A stretch of 64,000 bases of DNA from Paenibacillus arenilitoris (GTDB lineage: Bacteria > Bacillota > Bacilli > Paenibacillales > Paenibacillaceae), in assembly GCF_014705655.1 (NCBI RefSeq), contig NZ_JACXIY010000015.1, positions 186,001-250,000 on the forward strand. The letters are read 5' to 3'. Made by a program: the position numbers and the translations under genes. Within the stretch, counting starts at the first letter, position 1. Every line of letters begins with the position of its first letter. Positions 1 to 8,345 of the stretch are shown in pieces. The notes under the pieces were generated by a model that saw only the letters and a program-made list of their open reading frames with translations, ran no database searches and was not told the DNA's origin.

Positions 1-485
1 TGCGCGTGAAAGTGCTTAAAGTCGATCCTGCCGCAGGCAAAATCAGCCTCAGCGTCAAAGCCGCTCAGCCAGGTCCTTGGGATACGGCGGCAGGCCAATT
101 CGCAACAGGCGACATCGTTACGGGTACCGTTCGCCGTCTCGTGCCGTTCGGCGCGTTCGTCGAAATCGCTCCGGGCGTTGAAGGACTCGTTCATATTTCT
201 CAAATCGCTCACCGCCACATCGGCACGCCTAACGAAGTGCTGAAGGAAGGCCAAGAAGTTCAAGCGAAGATCCTTGACTTCAATCCTGCCGAGAAGCGCG
301 TTAGCCTGAGCATCAAAGAAACGGAAGAAGCGCCCGAGCAGCCAGCTCCGAGCGCCAGATCCGAAAGAGCGCCGCGCGCTCCGAAGATCGAGAAGATCGA
401 TAACCCTAACGTAAGCCTAAGCAACGAAAGCATGAGCTATTCGCTCGCTGAACGCTTCGGCGACAAATTGAAAAACCTGAAATAG
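1..485 (+). CDS. ypfD: S1-domain RNA-binding protein, 30S ribosomal protein S1 homologue (3' part only)
   Basis: The reading frame is open from the window edge to a TAG at 483-485, so the 5' part of the gene is missing. About 160 residues are visible. They contain the end of one S1 (OB-fold) repeat, then a complete S1 repeat with the usual core (GDIVTGTVRRLVPFGAFVEI, then GLVHISQIA). A charged, proline-rich, probably disordered tail follows. This is the C-terminal architecture of Firmicute S1-like proteins such as YpfD, which bind single-stranded RNA. The next genes (yphA, yphB, der) match the B. subtilis ypfD locus, supporting the assignment. In low-GC Gram-positives the protein is not a tightly bound ribosomal subunit as in E. 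coli, so a general RNA-binding role is safer. A terminator follows directly. Confidence 0.85.
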   Translation, partial: RVKVLKVDPAAGKISLSVKAAQPGPWDTAAGQFATGDIVTGTVRRLVPFGAFVEIAPGVEGLVHISQIAHRHIGTPNEVLKEGQEVQAKILDFNPAEKRVSLSIKETEEAPEQPAPSARSERAPRAPKIEKIDNPNVSLSNESMSYSLAERFGDKLKNLK

Positions 486-500
486 GCCGGCATACGGATA

Positions 501-546
501 AGGAGCTATTGCTGCGGGAAACCGCAGGAATAGCTCCTTTTTTTTG
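501..546 (+). terminator. Intrinsic terminator after the S1 gene
   Basis: Long inverted repeat AGGAGCTATT ... AATAGCTCCT with an inner CTGCGG/CCGCAG stem, followed by eight or more T. It lies 16 nt after the stop codon and separates the S1 gene from yphA. Confidence 0.9.
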
Positions 547-579
547 GCGCATAATAGGGTGACAAGAGGTGATATTCGG

Positions 580-1224
580 ATGAACCCGGGTTTTATGTCC
601 TTATGGATCATGCTCATTATGATCATCTTGCTCGCGACCGGCTGGAAGCCATATCTCGCACCCGACTTAAGCAGGCCGGCGATGACCTTGTTCGGTATCG
701 TTATGCTCGCCCTTCTTCCCGTGTCCGCCTGGTGGTCCCCCATGCGCGAATCGATGCACGTCGGCATCCACGTCAGCGTATGTTTTTTGCTGCTGGCCGG
801 CCTGCTTGCTTTCTGGGGAGAAGAGCAGTGGAGCTACAAAAGCTATTTGGCGTTATGCGCCATTATGATCGCCGTCATCTGGGGCTTCGTCCGCAAAATT
901 TACAGCTACGATCCCGTCTTCTATTGGCTTGGTCCGGTGTGGGACGCCCCTTTGCTAGCCGGCGTGCTCTGCGGCGCATTCTCCTCGTCCGCAAAGCATC
1001 AATTCGGCATGCTCATATGGGGCGCCGTGCTGGGCGAATGGCTAAACACTCTGCTTCAAGCCCGCGGCTATACGGCATGGATCGGCACCTTGTCATGGTG
1101 GGACGGCTTCTGGATCGCCGTCGCGACGGCGCGTTTGTTCGCGTTCGCGCTTAAGCTGCTTCGAGCCGCCTTGTCCAAGCTCGGCATTCTGTTCTGGCAC
1201 ATGAAAGGGGGACGATCCTCGTAA
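580..1224 (+). CDS. yphA: YphA-like integral membrane protein
   Basis: Predicted 214-aa protein made almost entirely of hydrophobic segments, with about six membrane spans (for example around residues 7-22, 30-46, 60-78 and 85-100). No catalytic motif is visible. I chose ATG 580 because AGAGGTG lies about 9 nt upstream; an in-frame start at 544 lies inside the preceding terminator's T-run. The stop overlaps the start of the next gene by 1 nt, indicating translational coupling. The order S1 gene - this gene - YIEGIA gene - der is that of B. subtilis yphA-yphB-der, so it is called YphA by position and topology. Its molecular function is unknown. Its link to sporulation is inferred only from the neighbour. 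Confidence 0.7.
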   Translation: MNPGFMSLWIMLIMIILLATGWKPYLAPDLSRPAMTLFGIVMLALLPVSAWWSPMRESMHVGIHVSVCFLLLAGLLAFWGEEQWSYKSYLALCAIMIAVIWGFVRKIYSYDPVFYWLGPVWDAPLLAGVLCGAFSSSAKHQFGMLIWGAVLGEWLNTLLQARGYTAWIGTLSWWDGFWIAVATARLFAFALKLLRAALSKLGILFWHMKGGRSS

Positions 1225-2141
1225 TGGACCACTTTTTCATTCAAAATAAGCATTTGGTCGGCGTGCTGCTCGGCATCGCGCTAGGCATTATTTCGCGTTT
1301 GCTCATGCTAAGAACGGATTATCGACAGTATCCGACCTATCCGCACGGCAGGATCATCCATATTTCGCTAGGCGTAATCGCTGCCGCGCTTGGGGCCGTA
1401 GCCGTGCCCGCGCTCTTCAACAAGGACTATACGGCTATTACGTTTTTGACGCTGGCGGCACAGCAATTTCGCGATGTCCGGAAGATGGAGCGGGAGACGC
1501 TGACCAAGATCGACGATCTGGAGCTTGTCTCCCGCGGCTCTACATATATTGAAGGGATTGCGATGGTATTCGAAGGACGCAACTATTTGGTCATCATGAC
1601 GGCGCTGCTGACGAGCCTATTCGCCGTTCTGATTAACGTATGGGCGGGTATCGCGGCGGGGTGCCTGGCGCTGCTGCTGGTCGAGAAACTAAAGTCGGGC
1701 AAGTCCGTATCTCATATTGCGCGCGTGGAGAAGGCGGCGGTCCGCGTCGACGGTCCGGATCTATACGTGGACGATATTTATATCATGAATGTCGGTTTGA
1801 AGGCGAACCAGGAAATCATCGCCGAGCGGGGCATGGGCTTCGTCTTGACGCCGCATAACGCGAACGGCAAAGTCACCTTGAGCAATCTCGGCCAGCGGCA
1901 AGCGATTCTCTACGATCTCGCGACCATTCTCGGCGTCTACCGCGATTCCGGGGAGCCGATGCTCATCCCGTTGTCCAAGCTGGACATGAAGGACGGTCGT
2001 CTGGCGGTGTTTTCGCTGCCGCAAGAAGCGGACGAGAACAAGGGCAGGCAAGTGATCATGCGCGTGCCGATTCTGGAATCTGCAGTTCGCATGCCGACGG
2101 AAGCGTCGGTAAACCGGAAGGGGGCTGGCGAAAATGGCTGA
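1224..2141 (+). CDS. yphB: YIEGIA-family membrane protein (YphB, spore envelope)
   Basis: 305 aa. The family-naming signature YIEGIA is visible in the middle of the protein (around residue 110). N-terminal membrane segments lie near residues 8-25, 45-65 and 120-155, and a soluble C-terminal half follows. The family is restricted to endospore formers. The B. subtilis homologue YphB (I recall it as SeaA) is needed for normal spore envelope assembly, so a role in the mother cell or forespore membrane is likely. The start overlaps the yphA stop by 1 nt, and the end overlaps the next small gene by 8 nt, so the three genes form one coupled unit. No enzymatic motif is seen. Confidence 0.85.
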   Translation: MDHFFIQNKHLVGVLLGIALGIISRLLMLRTDYRQYPTYPHGRIIHISLGVIAAALGAVAVPALFNKDYTAITFLTLAAQQFRDVRKMERETLTKIDDLELVSRGSTYIEGIAMVFEGRNYLVIMTALLTSLFAVLINVWAGIAAGCLALLLVEKLKSGKSVSHIARVEKAAVRVDGPDLYVDDIYIMNVGLKANQEIIAERGMGFVLTPHNANGKVTLSNLGQRQAILYDLATILGVYRDSGEPMLIPLSKLDMKDGRLAVFSLPQEADENKGRQVIMRVPILESAVRMPTEASVNRKGAGENG

Positions 2142-2313
2142 AATCGTCGCGGTCGTATCGTTGCGCGCGGATGCCGTAGGCGGAGGAGCGCCAATATTTA
2201 TTGTGCCGGACGAGCAAAAATTGGAGGAAACTTCGTTCCTTTTGGAGAAGATTTTGGATGCAAGCGCGCATAACCTCAAGAACGGGACGATTATACTAGT
2301 CGATAGACGGTAA
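2134..2313 (+). CDS. Small capping-complex-like subunit for YIEGIA
   Basis: A 59-aa protein beginning MAEIVAVVSL and ending IILVDRR, with start ATG 2134 preceded by GGAAGGGGG. It overlaps the end of the YIEGIA gene by 8 nt. The sequence is a small alpha/beta-like soluble polypeptide without membrane segments. In Paenibacillaceae genomes a protein of this size directly follows the YIEGIA gene and is annotated as its capping complex subunit; I assign it by that position and its general look. The overlap implies stoichiometric co-production with the YIEGIA protein. Confidence 0.65.
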   Translation: MAEIVAVVSLRADAVGGGAPIFIVPDEQKLEETSFLLEKILDASAHNLKNGTIILVDRR

Positions 2314-2322
2314 TATGAAAAG

Positions 2323-2352
2323 TTAGCCAAGAACGCACTTTTTTGCTATGAT
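2323..2352 (+). promoter_or_regulatory. Possible extended -10 promoter upstream of der
   Basis: TGCTATGAT (TG-n-TATGAT, 2344-2352) with a weak -35 TTAGCC at 2323-2328, about 40 nt before der. It would let the essential gene der be expressed independently of the sporulation-linked genes upstream. Confidence 0.4.
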
Positions 2353-2391
2353 GATAATCGTGAGTATTTTTGAAGGAGTGGAAAACAAACT

Positions 2392-3714
2392 ATGGCAAGA
2401 CCCGTTATCGCTATCGTAGGGCGTCCGAACGTGGGGAAATCGACCATATTTAACCGAGTCATCGGAGACCGCCTTGCAATTGTTGAGGATAAACCGGGTG
2501 TCACGCGGGATCGGCTGTATGGCACTGGAGAGTGGAACGGCAAGCCGTTCAGCATCATCGATACCGGCGGAATCGAAATCGACGGCGAAGATGAAATCAT
2601 GAAATCCGTCCGCATGCAGGCCGAGCTTGCCATCGAAGAAGCGGACGTTATCATTTTTATGGTCGATGCCAAGAGCGGCTTGACGCACGCGGACGACGAG
2701 GTCGCGCAGATGCTGTTCCGTTCGCGCAAACCCGTCGTCGTGGCGGTCAACAAGGTCGACAATGAAAGCCGAATGGACGAAGTGTACGAATTTTACGGGC
2801 TCGGCTTCGGGGAGCCGATCGCGATTTCCGGCTCGCACGGCATCGGAATCGGGGATTTGCTTGACGCCGCCGTCGAGAAGCTGCCGGAATTGACGGACGA
2901 CGGCTATGACGAGGACGTGATCCGCGTCGCGCTGATCGGCCGACCGAACGTCGGCAAATCGTCGCTCGTCAACGCGCTTCTCGGCGAAGACCGCGTTATC
3001 GTCAGCAACGTCGCGGGTACGACGCGGGACGCGATCGATACGCCGTTCGAGCGGGACGGACAGCGCTACGTTCTGATCGACACCGCCGGCATGCGCAAGC
3101 GCGGCAAGGTGTACGAGTCGACCGAGAAGTACAGCGTCATGCGGGCGATGAAGGCGATCGAGCGCGCCGACGTGGTGCTTGTGCTTATTAACGGCGAAGA
3201 GGGCATCATCGAGCAGGACAAGCATATCGCGGGCTACGCCCATGAAGCGGGCAAAGCTTCGATCTTCGTCGTGAACAAATGGGATGTGGTCGAGAAAAAC
3301 GATAAAACGATGCAGCATTTTACGCAAAACATCCGCGATCATTTCTTGTTCATGTCGTATGCGCCGATCGTTTACTTGTCCGCTTTGACGAAACAGCGCT
3401 TACAAAAGCTGCTGCCCGTCGTCAATCACGTATCGGAGCAGCATGCGATGCGGATTCAGACGCATCTGCTTAACGACGTCGTATCCGACGCCGTCGCGAT
3501 CAACCCTCCGCCTTCGGACAAAGGGAAGCGGCTGCGCATCAATTACGTGACGCAGGTGTCGACCAAGCCGCCTACGATCGTCGTGTTTGTCAATGATCCG
3601 GAGATTATGCATTTTTCTTACGAGCGGTATTTGGAGAACAAAATACGCGCCGCATTCGATTTCGAAGGAACGCCGATACGAATATTTTCACGTCGTAAGT
3701 CCGAGGAAGATTAG
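2392..3714 (+). CDS. der: Ribosome-assembly GTPase Der (EngA)
   Basis: 440 aa with two tandem GTPase domains and a C-terminal KH-like domain, the defining Der architecture. Each G domain has the P-loop GRPNVGKS(T/S) (near residues 10 and 183), a DT(A/G)G G3 motif, and NKVD or NKWD as G4. Der acts in late maturation of the 50S ribosomal subunit and is normally essential. An RBS (AAGGAG) is spaced well before ATG 2392. Length and motifs are typical. The gene precedes plsY by 12 nt, so the three downstream genes may be co-transcribed with it. Confidence 0.98.
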   Translation: MARPVIAIVGRPNVGKSTIFNRVIGDRLAIVEDKPGVTRDRLYGTGEWNGKPFSIIDTGGIEIDGEDEIMKSVRMQAELAIEEADVIIFMVDAKSGLTHADDEVAQMLFRSRKPVVVAVNKVDNESRMDEVYEFYGLGFGEPIAISGSHGIGIGDLLDAAVEKLPELTDDGYDEDVIRVALIGRPNVGKSSLVNALLGEDRVIVSNVAGTTRDAIDTPFERDGQRYVLIDTAGMRKRGKVYESTEKYSVMRAMKAIERADVVLVLINGEEGIIEQDKHIAGYAHEAGKASIFVVNKWDVVEKNDKTMQHFTQNIRDHFLFMSYAPIVYLSALTKQRLQKLLPVVNHVSEQHAMRIQTHLLNDVVSDAVAINPPPSDKGKRLRINYVTQVSTKPPTIVVFVNDPEIMHFSYERYLENKIRAAFDFEGTPIRIFSRRKSEED

Positions 3715-3726
3715 GGGAGAGTCAGC

Positions 3727-4326
3727 TTGTTGAATGATGTAATAGCGATAATCGTCAGCTATTTGTTAGGTTCGATTTCCTTTAGCATCGTCATTGCCAA
3801 ATGGGTGAAGGGCATCGATATTCGCCAGCACGGGAGCGGGAACGCGGGAGCGACCAATACGCTGAGGGTGCTCGGCAAAGGGCCGGGCATACTCGTGTTT
3901 TTGCTCGATATCGCCAAAGGCGTCGGGGCGGTATGGATCGGGCACGGCCTCGGCGGGAACGAGTGGATTCCCGTCCTGTGCGGGGTTGCCGCGATCGCGG
4001 GCCATAACTGGCCGGTTTGGTTTCGTTTCAAAGGCGGCAAAGGCATTGCGACCACCGTCGGCGTCATCGCGACGCTCGCTTTCGTCCCCGCCCTTATCGC
4101 GGGGGTTGTCGCGATTGCCGTCATTGCCGTTACCCGATACGTATCTTTGGGTTCGTTATTGTTCGCCGCCCTCACGCCGGTATTCATATCCATCTTTTAT
4201 TATTCCTTGCCTTTGCTGTGCGTAAGTTTGCTCATCTGCGTATTCGCGTTCGTGCGTCACCGGACGAACATCGTCAAGCTGCTGCAAGGAACCGAAAACA
4301 AGCTGGGCGCGAAGAAGGGAACGTGA
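3727..4326 (+). CDS. plsY: Glycerol-3-phosphate acyltransferase PlsY
   Basis: 199 aa, polytopic membrane protein with the PlsY signature GSGNAGATNTLRVLGKGPG near residues 38-56 and later GHNWPV and FKGGKG motifs. PlsY transfers the acyl group from acyl-phosphate to sn-glycerol-3-phosphate, the first committed step of membrane phospholipid synthesis. The start is TTG at 3727 or the adjacent TTG at 3730, with GGGGAGAG upstream. It directly precedes gpsA, which makes its substrate sn-glycerol-3-phosphate, so the pair is functionally coherent. In B. subtilis plsY lies elsewhere; its insertion between der and gpsA is a Paenibacillaceae-type arrangement. Confidence 0.96.
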   Translation: MLNDVIAIIVSYLLGSISFSIVIAKWVKGIDIRQHGSGNAGATNTLRVLGKGPGILVFLLDIAKGVGAVWIGHGLGGNEWIPVLCGVAAIAGHNWPVWFRFKGGKGIATTVGVIATLAFVPALIAGVVAIAVIAVTRYVSLGSLLFAALTPVFISIFYYSLPLLCVSLLICVFAFVRHRTNIVKLLQGTENKLGAKKGT

Positions 4327-4334
4327 ACGAGAGC

Positions 4335-5369
4335 ATGTCAAACCAACATCAATCGACGGATAAGCGCGCGGCCGTACTCGTAGCCGGGAGCTGGGGCACC
4401 GCCCTCGCGTCGGTTCTTGCGGCCAACGGCTACAAGGTTATGCTGTGGACGCGGAGCGAGGATCAGGCTAAGGGCATCCGAGAGACGGGGGAGAACGGAC
4501 GTTTTCTGCCGGGCGTAAAGCTTCCTGAGAATATTCATGCCGTTACCGACTTGAAAGAAGCGCTTGGCGGCGCGGAGCTCGCCCTCTTCGTCGCGCCGTC
4601 TGGCGCCATGAGAGAAGTCGCGAGACAAGCGGCTCCATACCTGTCGCCCGATACGCTCGTCGTGCATGCAACGAAAGGGTTCGAGACGGATACGCTCAAG
4701 CGGATGACGACGGTATTGTCGGAGGAGCTCGGGCGAAGCGCCGACGAGCTCGTCGTGCTGTCCGGACCGAGCCACGCCGAGGAAGTGATCCGAAAGCTGC
4801 CGACGACCGTCGTCGTCGCTTCGGCGAATATCCGGGCCGCGGAACAGGCGCAGGATGCGCTGATGAACACGGATTTCCGCGTATATACGAATCCCGACGT
4901 CGTCGGTGTCGAGGTGGCCGGCGCCATCAAGAACATTATCGCCCTCGGAGCGGGCTTGTCGGACGGTCTGCAATTCGGGGATAACGCGAAGGCGGCGCTC
5001 TTGACGCGCGGCCTGGCGGAGATCGGCAGGCTCGGGGCCGCGATGGGCGCGAATCCGCTGACGTTCGCCGGGCTTGCGGGCGTCGGCGACCTCGTCGTCA
5101 CGAGCACGAGCAAGCATAGCCGAAATTGGCGCGCGGGTTCGATGCTGGCCGACGGAACGCCGCTGGACGAGGTGCTGAGCCGAATGGGCATGGTCGTCGA
5201 AGGCGTCAAAACGACGAGGGCCGCTCACGAGCTGGCGAAGCGCTACGAGGTCGAAATGCCGATTACGGCGCAGCTGTACGAGGTGCTGTTCGCGGGCAAG
5301 GCGCCCAGGACGGCCGTCGAGCATTTGATGGGCCGGCTGCGCACGCACGAAATCGAGGAGCTTGTATAA
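4335..5369 (+). CDS. gpsA: NAD(P)+-dependent glycerol-3-phosphate dehydrogenase GpsA
   Basis: About 344 aa. It reduces dihydroxyacetone phosphate to sn-glycerol-3-phosphate for phospholipid synthesis. Family features seen are SWGTALASVLA at the N-terminus, TKGFE, SGPSHAEEV, the catalytic-lysine region EVAGAIKNIIALG, and a C-terminal MPITAQLYEVLF. The start could be GTG 4323, which overlaps the plsY stop, or ATG 4335; I chose ATG because the Shine-Dalgarno-like AAGGGA is too close to GTG. One oddity: the first glycine of the Rossmann GAGSWG motif is valine here (VLVAGSWG), through a GTA codon. Confidence 0.93.
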   Translation: MSNQHQSTDKRAAVLVAGSWGTALASVLAANGYKVMLWTRSEDQAKGIRETGENGRFLPGVKLPENIHAVTDLKEALGGAELALFVAPSGAMREVARQAAPYLSPDTLVVHATKGFETDTLKRMTTVLSEELGRSADELVVLSGPSHAEEVIRKLPTTVVVASANIRAAEQAQDALMNTDFRVYTNPDVVGVEVAGAIKNIIALGAGLSDGLQFGDNAKAALLTRGLAEIGRLGAAMGANPLTFAGLAGVGDLVVTSTSKHSRNWRAGSMLADGTPLDEVLSRMGMVVEGVKTTRAAHELAKRYEVEMPITAQLYEVLFAGKAPRTAVEHLMGRLRTHEIEELV

Positions 5370-5450
5370 GTACAAGTGCCTACACCAATCGAATACCCAC
5401 CTCATATGATGCAAGGAGTCTTAACTTAGAGCATCCCGGAGGTGTAGAGT

Positions 5451-5726
5451 ATGTCGAAAGACTTATCCAAGGACGTGCTTCATGCGATAAACAAAAAAAC
5501 CGGCAAAAACATTACCGAAAATTCGGTCAAAAAAATCGCGAGCGGCGTAACGGCTTCGACGATGCAGGACGAAGCGGAGCTGCGCAAGCTGATCAAGCAA
5601 GTATCGGAAATGGCGAACGTCAAAGTCGCCGAATCGACGATCAACGATATCGTGAAAGCCGTAAAAGCGACGGGCATGAACACGTCCAGCATGGAATCGA
5701 TCATGAAAATGATGATGAAGAAATAA
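5451..5726 (+). CDS. Stage VI sporulation protein F-like small protein
   Basis: 91 aa, lysine- and methionine-rich, all-helical in appearance, beginning MSKDLSKDVLHAINKKTGKN and ending in MMMKK. A strong RBS (CGGAGGTG) lies 8 nt before the ATG. Size, KKTGK N-terminal pattern and position in an endospore former fit the SpoVIF (YjcC) family of late sporulation coat-assembly regulators. I assign it by resemblance, not by a diagnostic catalytic motif. It is a single gene ending at a terminator-like structure. Confidence 0.65.
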   Translation: MSKDLSKDVLHAINKKTGKNITENSVKKIASGVTASTMQDEAELRKLIKQVSEMANVKVAESTINDIVKAVKATGMNTSSMESIMKMMMKK

Positions 5727-5737
5727 CATAGGCGCGG

Positions 5738-5804
5738 CAAAAGCGGGAAAACGGTCCGAAGCTTCATTCGGCGCCGGGCTCTGTCGGCTTTTGTCCTTTT
5801 TTTT
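5738..5804 (+). terminator. Probable branched intrinsic terminator after the spoVIF-like gene
   Basis: CAAAAGC (5738-5744) pairs with GCTTTTG (5787-5793), enclosing a CCGAA/TTCGG hairpin and a GCC/GGC stem, followed by TCC and eight T. It overlaps the -35 of the next promoter. Confidence 0.6.
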
Positions 5805-5819
5805 GCTCGGTGTTATAAT
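5791..5819 (+). promoter_or_regulatory. SigA-type promoter for the DUF2768 gene
   Basis: TTGTCC (5791-5796), 17-nt spacer, TATAAT (5814-5819), 45 nt before the ATG at 5864. Confidence 0.75.
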
Positions 5820-5863
5820 GGGCTAGAACTTATTATGCTTTAGATTAGGAGAATGGTATCGGA

Positions 5864-6043
5864 ATGGACGCAATGACGAAAATGTGGGTCTCGCTGTTCG
5901 GGATCGGAATGATGGCGGTCGCCGCTTTGCTAATTACGTTTGCCAGGCGGAAGACGAAAGGAATCGTGAAGTTTGTCCTGTCGCTGATCGCGTTCCTGGC
6001 TCTCGGAATCGGATTTATATGCGGATTAATATCCATTATTTAG
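5864..6043 (+). CDS. DUF2768-type small membrane protein (YphE-like)
   Basis: 59 aa starting MDAMTKMWVSLFGIGMM. It has two hydrophobic segments (about residues 8-26 and 37-58) separated by the basic stretch ARRKTKG, so it is a hairpin membrane protein. AGGAGA lies 11 nt before ATG 5864. B. subtilis has a protein of this kind, YphE, between gpsA and spoIVA, so position and topology agree. The function is unknown. It has its own promoter. Confidence 0.65.
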   Translation: MDAMTKMWVSLFGIGMMAVAALLITFARRKTKGIVKFVLSLIAFLALGIGFICGLISII

Positions 6044-6103
6044 CAGATATACATACAGGTTAGACAGACAAACGAACAGAACGTAAGGGAGAGTTTGGCG
6101 CTG

Positions 6104-6400
6104 ATGATCGAATTAAAGGGTAGAACCAAAACAGCCGTGGTGGAAGCGGAAGCCGGCATGTCGCTTCTGGATCTGGCATTGAAGCACGACGTCGATTGGA
6201 GCTTCTCCTGCGCCCGCGGCACATGCGCCCGCTGCCGCTGCCTCGTGACGGAGGGCGGGGACCAGCTCGAAGGCATTACGGACGAGGAATGGGACCGTCT
6301 CGAGCCGGAGGAGTTCGAGGAAGGCTATCGGCTGGGCTGCCAGGCCGTCGTCAAATCGGGAGACGCGCGGATATCCGCCGCGAACAAGCCGTATTTTTAA
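6104..6400 (+). CDS. 2Fe-2S ferredoxin
   Basis: 98 aa beta-grasp ferredoxin. The cluster ligands are visible as a cysteine block SCARGTCARCRC around residues 36-46 and a last cysteine in LGCQAV near residue 83, the plant-type/adrenodoxin-like CX4-5CX2C...C layout. The segment between is acidic (DEEWDRLEPEEFEEG). ATG 6104 is chosen because AAGGGAG lies about 12 nt upstream, whereas TTG 6095 is too close to it. A second, shorter-spaced ferredoxin lies 0.6 kb downstream. The redox partner is not evident from the sequence. Confidence 0.88.
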   Translation: MIELKGRTKTAVVEAEAGMSLLDLALKHDVDWSFSCARGTCARCRCLVTEGGDQLEGITDEEWDRLEPEEFEEGYRLGCQAVVKSGDARISAANKPYF

Positions 6401-6419
6401 AACGAAGGAAGTGCCGGCG

Positions 6420-7025
6420 ATGACAGATAACGAACCCATCCATGAAGCGTTGGCCGCCATAGTACACGCCACGGCATCCCCGGGCGCAAGCTGGGTCGTC
6501 GGCGGGAGCGCCGGATTAATGCTGCGCGGCTTGCCGCTCGCAGCCGAGCCGCGCGATTTGGACATTTATTGCGACGACGAGGACGTCGCTTTGATCTACG
6601 AGGCGCTGCGCCAATACGCGGTAGATGAACCGGAGCTTAGCGTTACCGGCATGTATCGCTCGAGATTGTGCCACTTTCATATTAAAGGCATTCAGGTCGA
6701 GCTGGTCGGCGGCTTTCAAGTAACCGCCGACGGCTGCCGTTACGTAACGGACGTGAAGAATTTACTTATTCCTTATGGCGACGTCGTTTCCTTCGGGGAC
6801 GGCTCCCGGGAGGCTGCCGTCGTGCCGCTCGCGCACGAGCTATGGTTCAACCGCCTCCGGGGCAGGGAAGACCGGGTCGCGCTTATCGCGAACGCGTTCG
6901 CTGCGGCGCCCGGCCGGCACGAAGAGGCGCTGGAGGCGATCGAGGCGGGCAATTCGTTCACGGCTGCCGCGAAGTCCGGCGTACGCCGGCTGATCGGTCT
7001 GCGAGAGGCCGGTGACGCGCGATGA
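6420..7025 (+). CDS. Nucleotidyltransferase-like protein (minimal NTase fold)
   Basis: 201 aa. The N-terminal part shows the nucleotidyltransferase signature VVGGSAGLMLRG followed by DLDIY (a DxD pair, around residues 44-46), similar to MNT/AbiEii-type and aminoglycoside nucleotidyltransferases. The C-terminal half is helical. ATG 6420 is preferred over GTG 6411 because GGAA would otherwise abut the start. No toxin or antitoxin partner is adjacent; the neighbours are ferredoxins, with a 4-nt overlap onto the next gene. Substrate and role are unknown, and tRNA or protein nucleotidylation would be guesses. Confidence 0.6.
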   Translation: MTDNEPIHEALAAIVHATASPGASWVVGGSAGLMLRGLPLAAEPRDLDIYCDDEDVALIYEALRQYAVDEPELSVTGMYRSRLCHFHIKGIQVELVGGFQVTADGCRYVTDVKNLLIPYGDVVSFGDGSREAAVVPLAHELWFNRLRGREDRVALIANAFAAAPGRHEEALEAIEAGNSFTAAAKSGVRRLIGLREAGDAR

Positions 7026-7366
7026 GATGCAAGGTGACGTTCTGGCCATCCGGCAAGACGGTAGACGTGAAGCCGGGTACGACGCTGCTGGACGCCGCCA
7101 GAAGGGCTGGCGTGCCGGTCAGCACGCGCTGCGGCGGAAAGGCAGCCTGCTTCATGTGCAAGGTCGCCGTGCGCCCCGGAAGCGAGCTGCAGCCGATGAA
7201 GGACATCGAACGAAGGAAGCTGTGCGGATTGGAATCGGAAGGCATTCGGCTCGCCTGTCAAGCGAGGGCGGCGGGCAAAGTAGCGGTCGACGTTCCGAAG
7301 GATCCGCTTCGAGCCGCGATCGAACGCCAGCTGGCCAGGCAGGCGGAGGACGACTCATTATGGTGA
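7022..7366 (+). CDS. 2Fe-2S ferredoxin, second copy
   Basis: 114 aa. Cluster ligands are CGGKAACFMC (residues about 38-47) and a distal cysteine in IRLACQAR. The N-terminal beta strands (KVTFWPSGKTVDVKPGTTLLDAAR) are characteristic of 2Fe-2S ferredoxins. It overlaps the nucleotidyltransferase-like gene by 4 nt (ATGA), so they are co-translated. It differs from the first ferredoxin in cysteine spacing and lacks the acidic insert, so the two are paralogues, not a recent duplication. Confidence 0.87.
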   Translation: MRCKVTFWPSGKTVDVKPGTTLLDAARRAGVPVSTRCGGKAACFMCKVAVRPGSELQPMKDIERRKLCGLESEGIRLACQARAAGKVAVDVPKDPLRAAIERQLARQAEDDSLW

Positions 7367-7422
7367 TCGGACGAAGTACGACGAACAGAATTGTTTCAGG
7401 TGGGCAGGAGGTTGGAGCGAGA

Positions 7423-8178
7423 ATGAAATTATTATTCCCCGCGGCGCTGCGGCGGACGGCGCGTTCAGCGGCGCTGCTCGCCGCTGCGATCGCGCTGCTG
7501 AGCGTCGCGCTCACGGGGTGCTTGTACCCGGAGGACAAGCTGAAGCAGAACCGGGTCGCGCCTAAGGAAGCAGTGCGGAACGTGCAGGCGGCGATCGAGC
7601 AATACAAGAGCGAAACGGGCATGCTGCCGATTCAGAACAGCACGGCCGATACGCCGGTTTACGAAAAATTCAAAGTCGATTTCGCCAAGCTGACGAGAAC
7701 GGGGTACTTGAGCGACATTCCGGCAGCGGCGTTCGAAAACGGCGGAAACTATTATTTCCTCGTCATTGACGAAGAGACCTCGCCTAGAATCAAGCTGCTA
7801 GACATCGTAACCTTTCAAAAAATAAACGATATTCAAAGCTGGGTGAACGCCCATGTTCAGGGCGGAGGCGAGCTGCCGAAGGGCGACGAGATGTATCCCG
7901 GCTTCCATTTGATCGATTACGGAAGCATGAACAAAGCGGAGCCCGCGATCCGAAGCGTGTTCTCCGGCCAGTCCATTCAGGCGCTGGTGGACGGAGGCGG
8001 CGTCGTCTACGCGGATTACGGCATCGACATTATGCAGGCCGTGCAAAGGAGCGGCCAAACCGACTTCGGCGCCGGGCTCGACCTGCGCACGCTCCTTGTC
8101 GACGGCTCGGAATTCGTTCCCGTCAAAGCGCCGGCATACCGGTGGACGGGCAGCGAGCCGCAAGCGGTTCAACCCTGA
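7423..8178 (+). CDS. yphF: YphF-like lipoprotein
   Basis: 251 aa with an N-terminal signal peptide (RR at 10-11, hydrophobic core about 15-31) ending in the lipobox LTGC with Cys33, so it should be a lipid-anchored extracytoplasmic protein. The rest is a soluble domain without recognised catalytic residues; its N-terminal helix (EAVRNVQAAIEQYKSETGMLPI) resembles the start of a pseudopilin-like fold. ATG 7423 has a perfect AGGAGG 10 nt upstream. It occupies the position of B. subtilis yphF, between yphE and spoIVA. A terminator follows. Confidence 0.7.
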   Translation: MKLLFPAALRRTARSAALLAAAIALLSVALTGCLYPEDKLKQNRVAPKEAVRNVQAAIEQYKSETGMLPIQNSTADTPVYEKFKVDFAKLTRTGYLSDIPAAAFENGGNYYFLVIDEETSPRIKLLDIVTFQKINDIQSWVNAHVQGGGELPKGDEMYPGFHLIDYGSMNKAEPAIRSVFSGQSIQALVDGGGVVYADYGIDIMQAVQRSGQTDFGAGLDLRTLLVDGSEFVPVKAPAYRWTGSEPQAVQP

Positions 8179-8212
8179 TCTAGAATTGAATCGGAACACG
8201 TTTCCAATCCGA

Positions 8213-8251
8213 AGACGCTTTGCGGCCATCGCGGCCGCAGGGCGTTTTTTT
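8213..8251 (+). terminator. Intrinsic terminator after yphF
   Basis: GACGC..TGCGGCC-ATC-GCGGCCGCA..GGCGT hairpin followed by seven T. Confidence 0.9.
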
Positions 8252-8345
8252 GTTCGCTCCGTCATAGTCTTCGTCATTTAAACATATAACTCAATCTTGG
8301 AAGGGAAGTCAGCCGGCGGCGAAAAAAAGATTTCGAGAAAGAATC

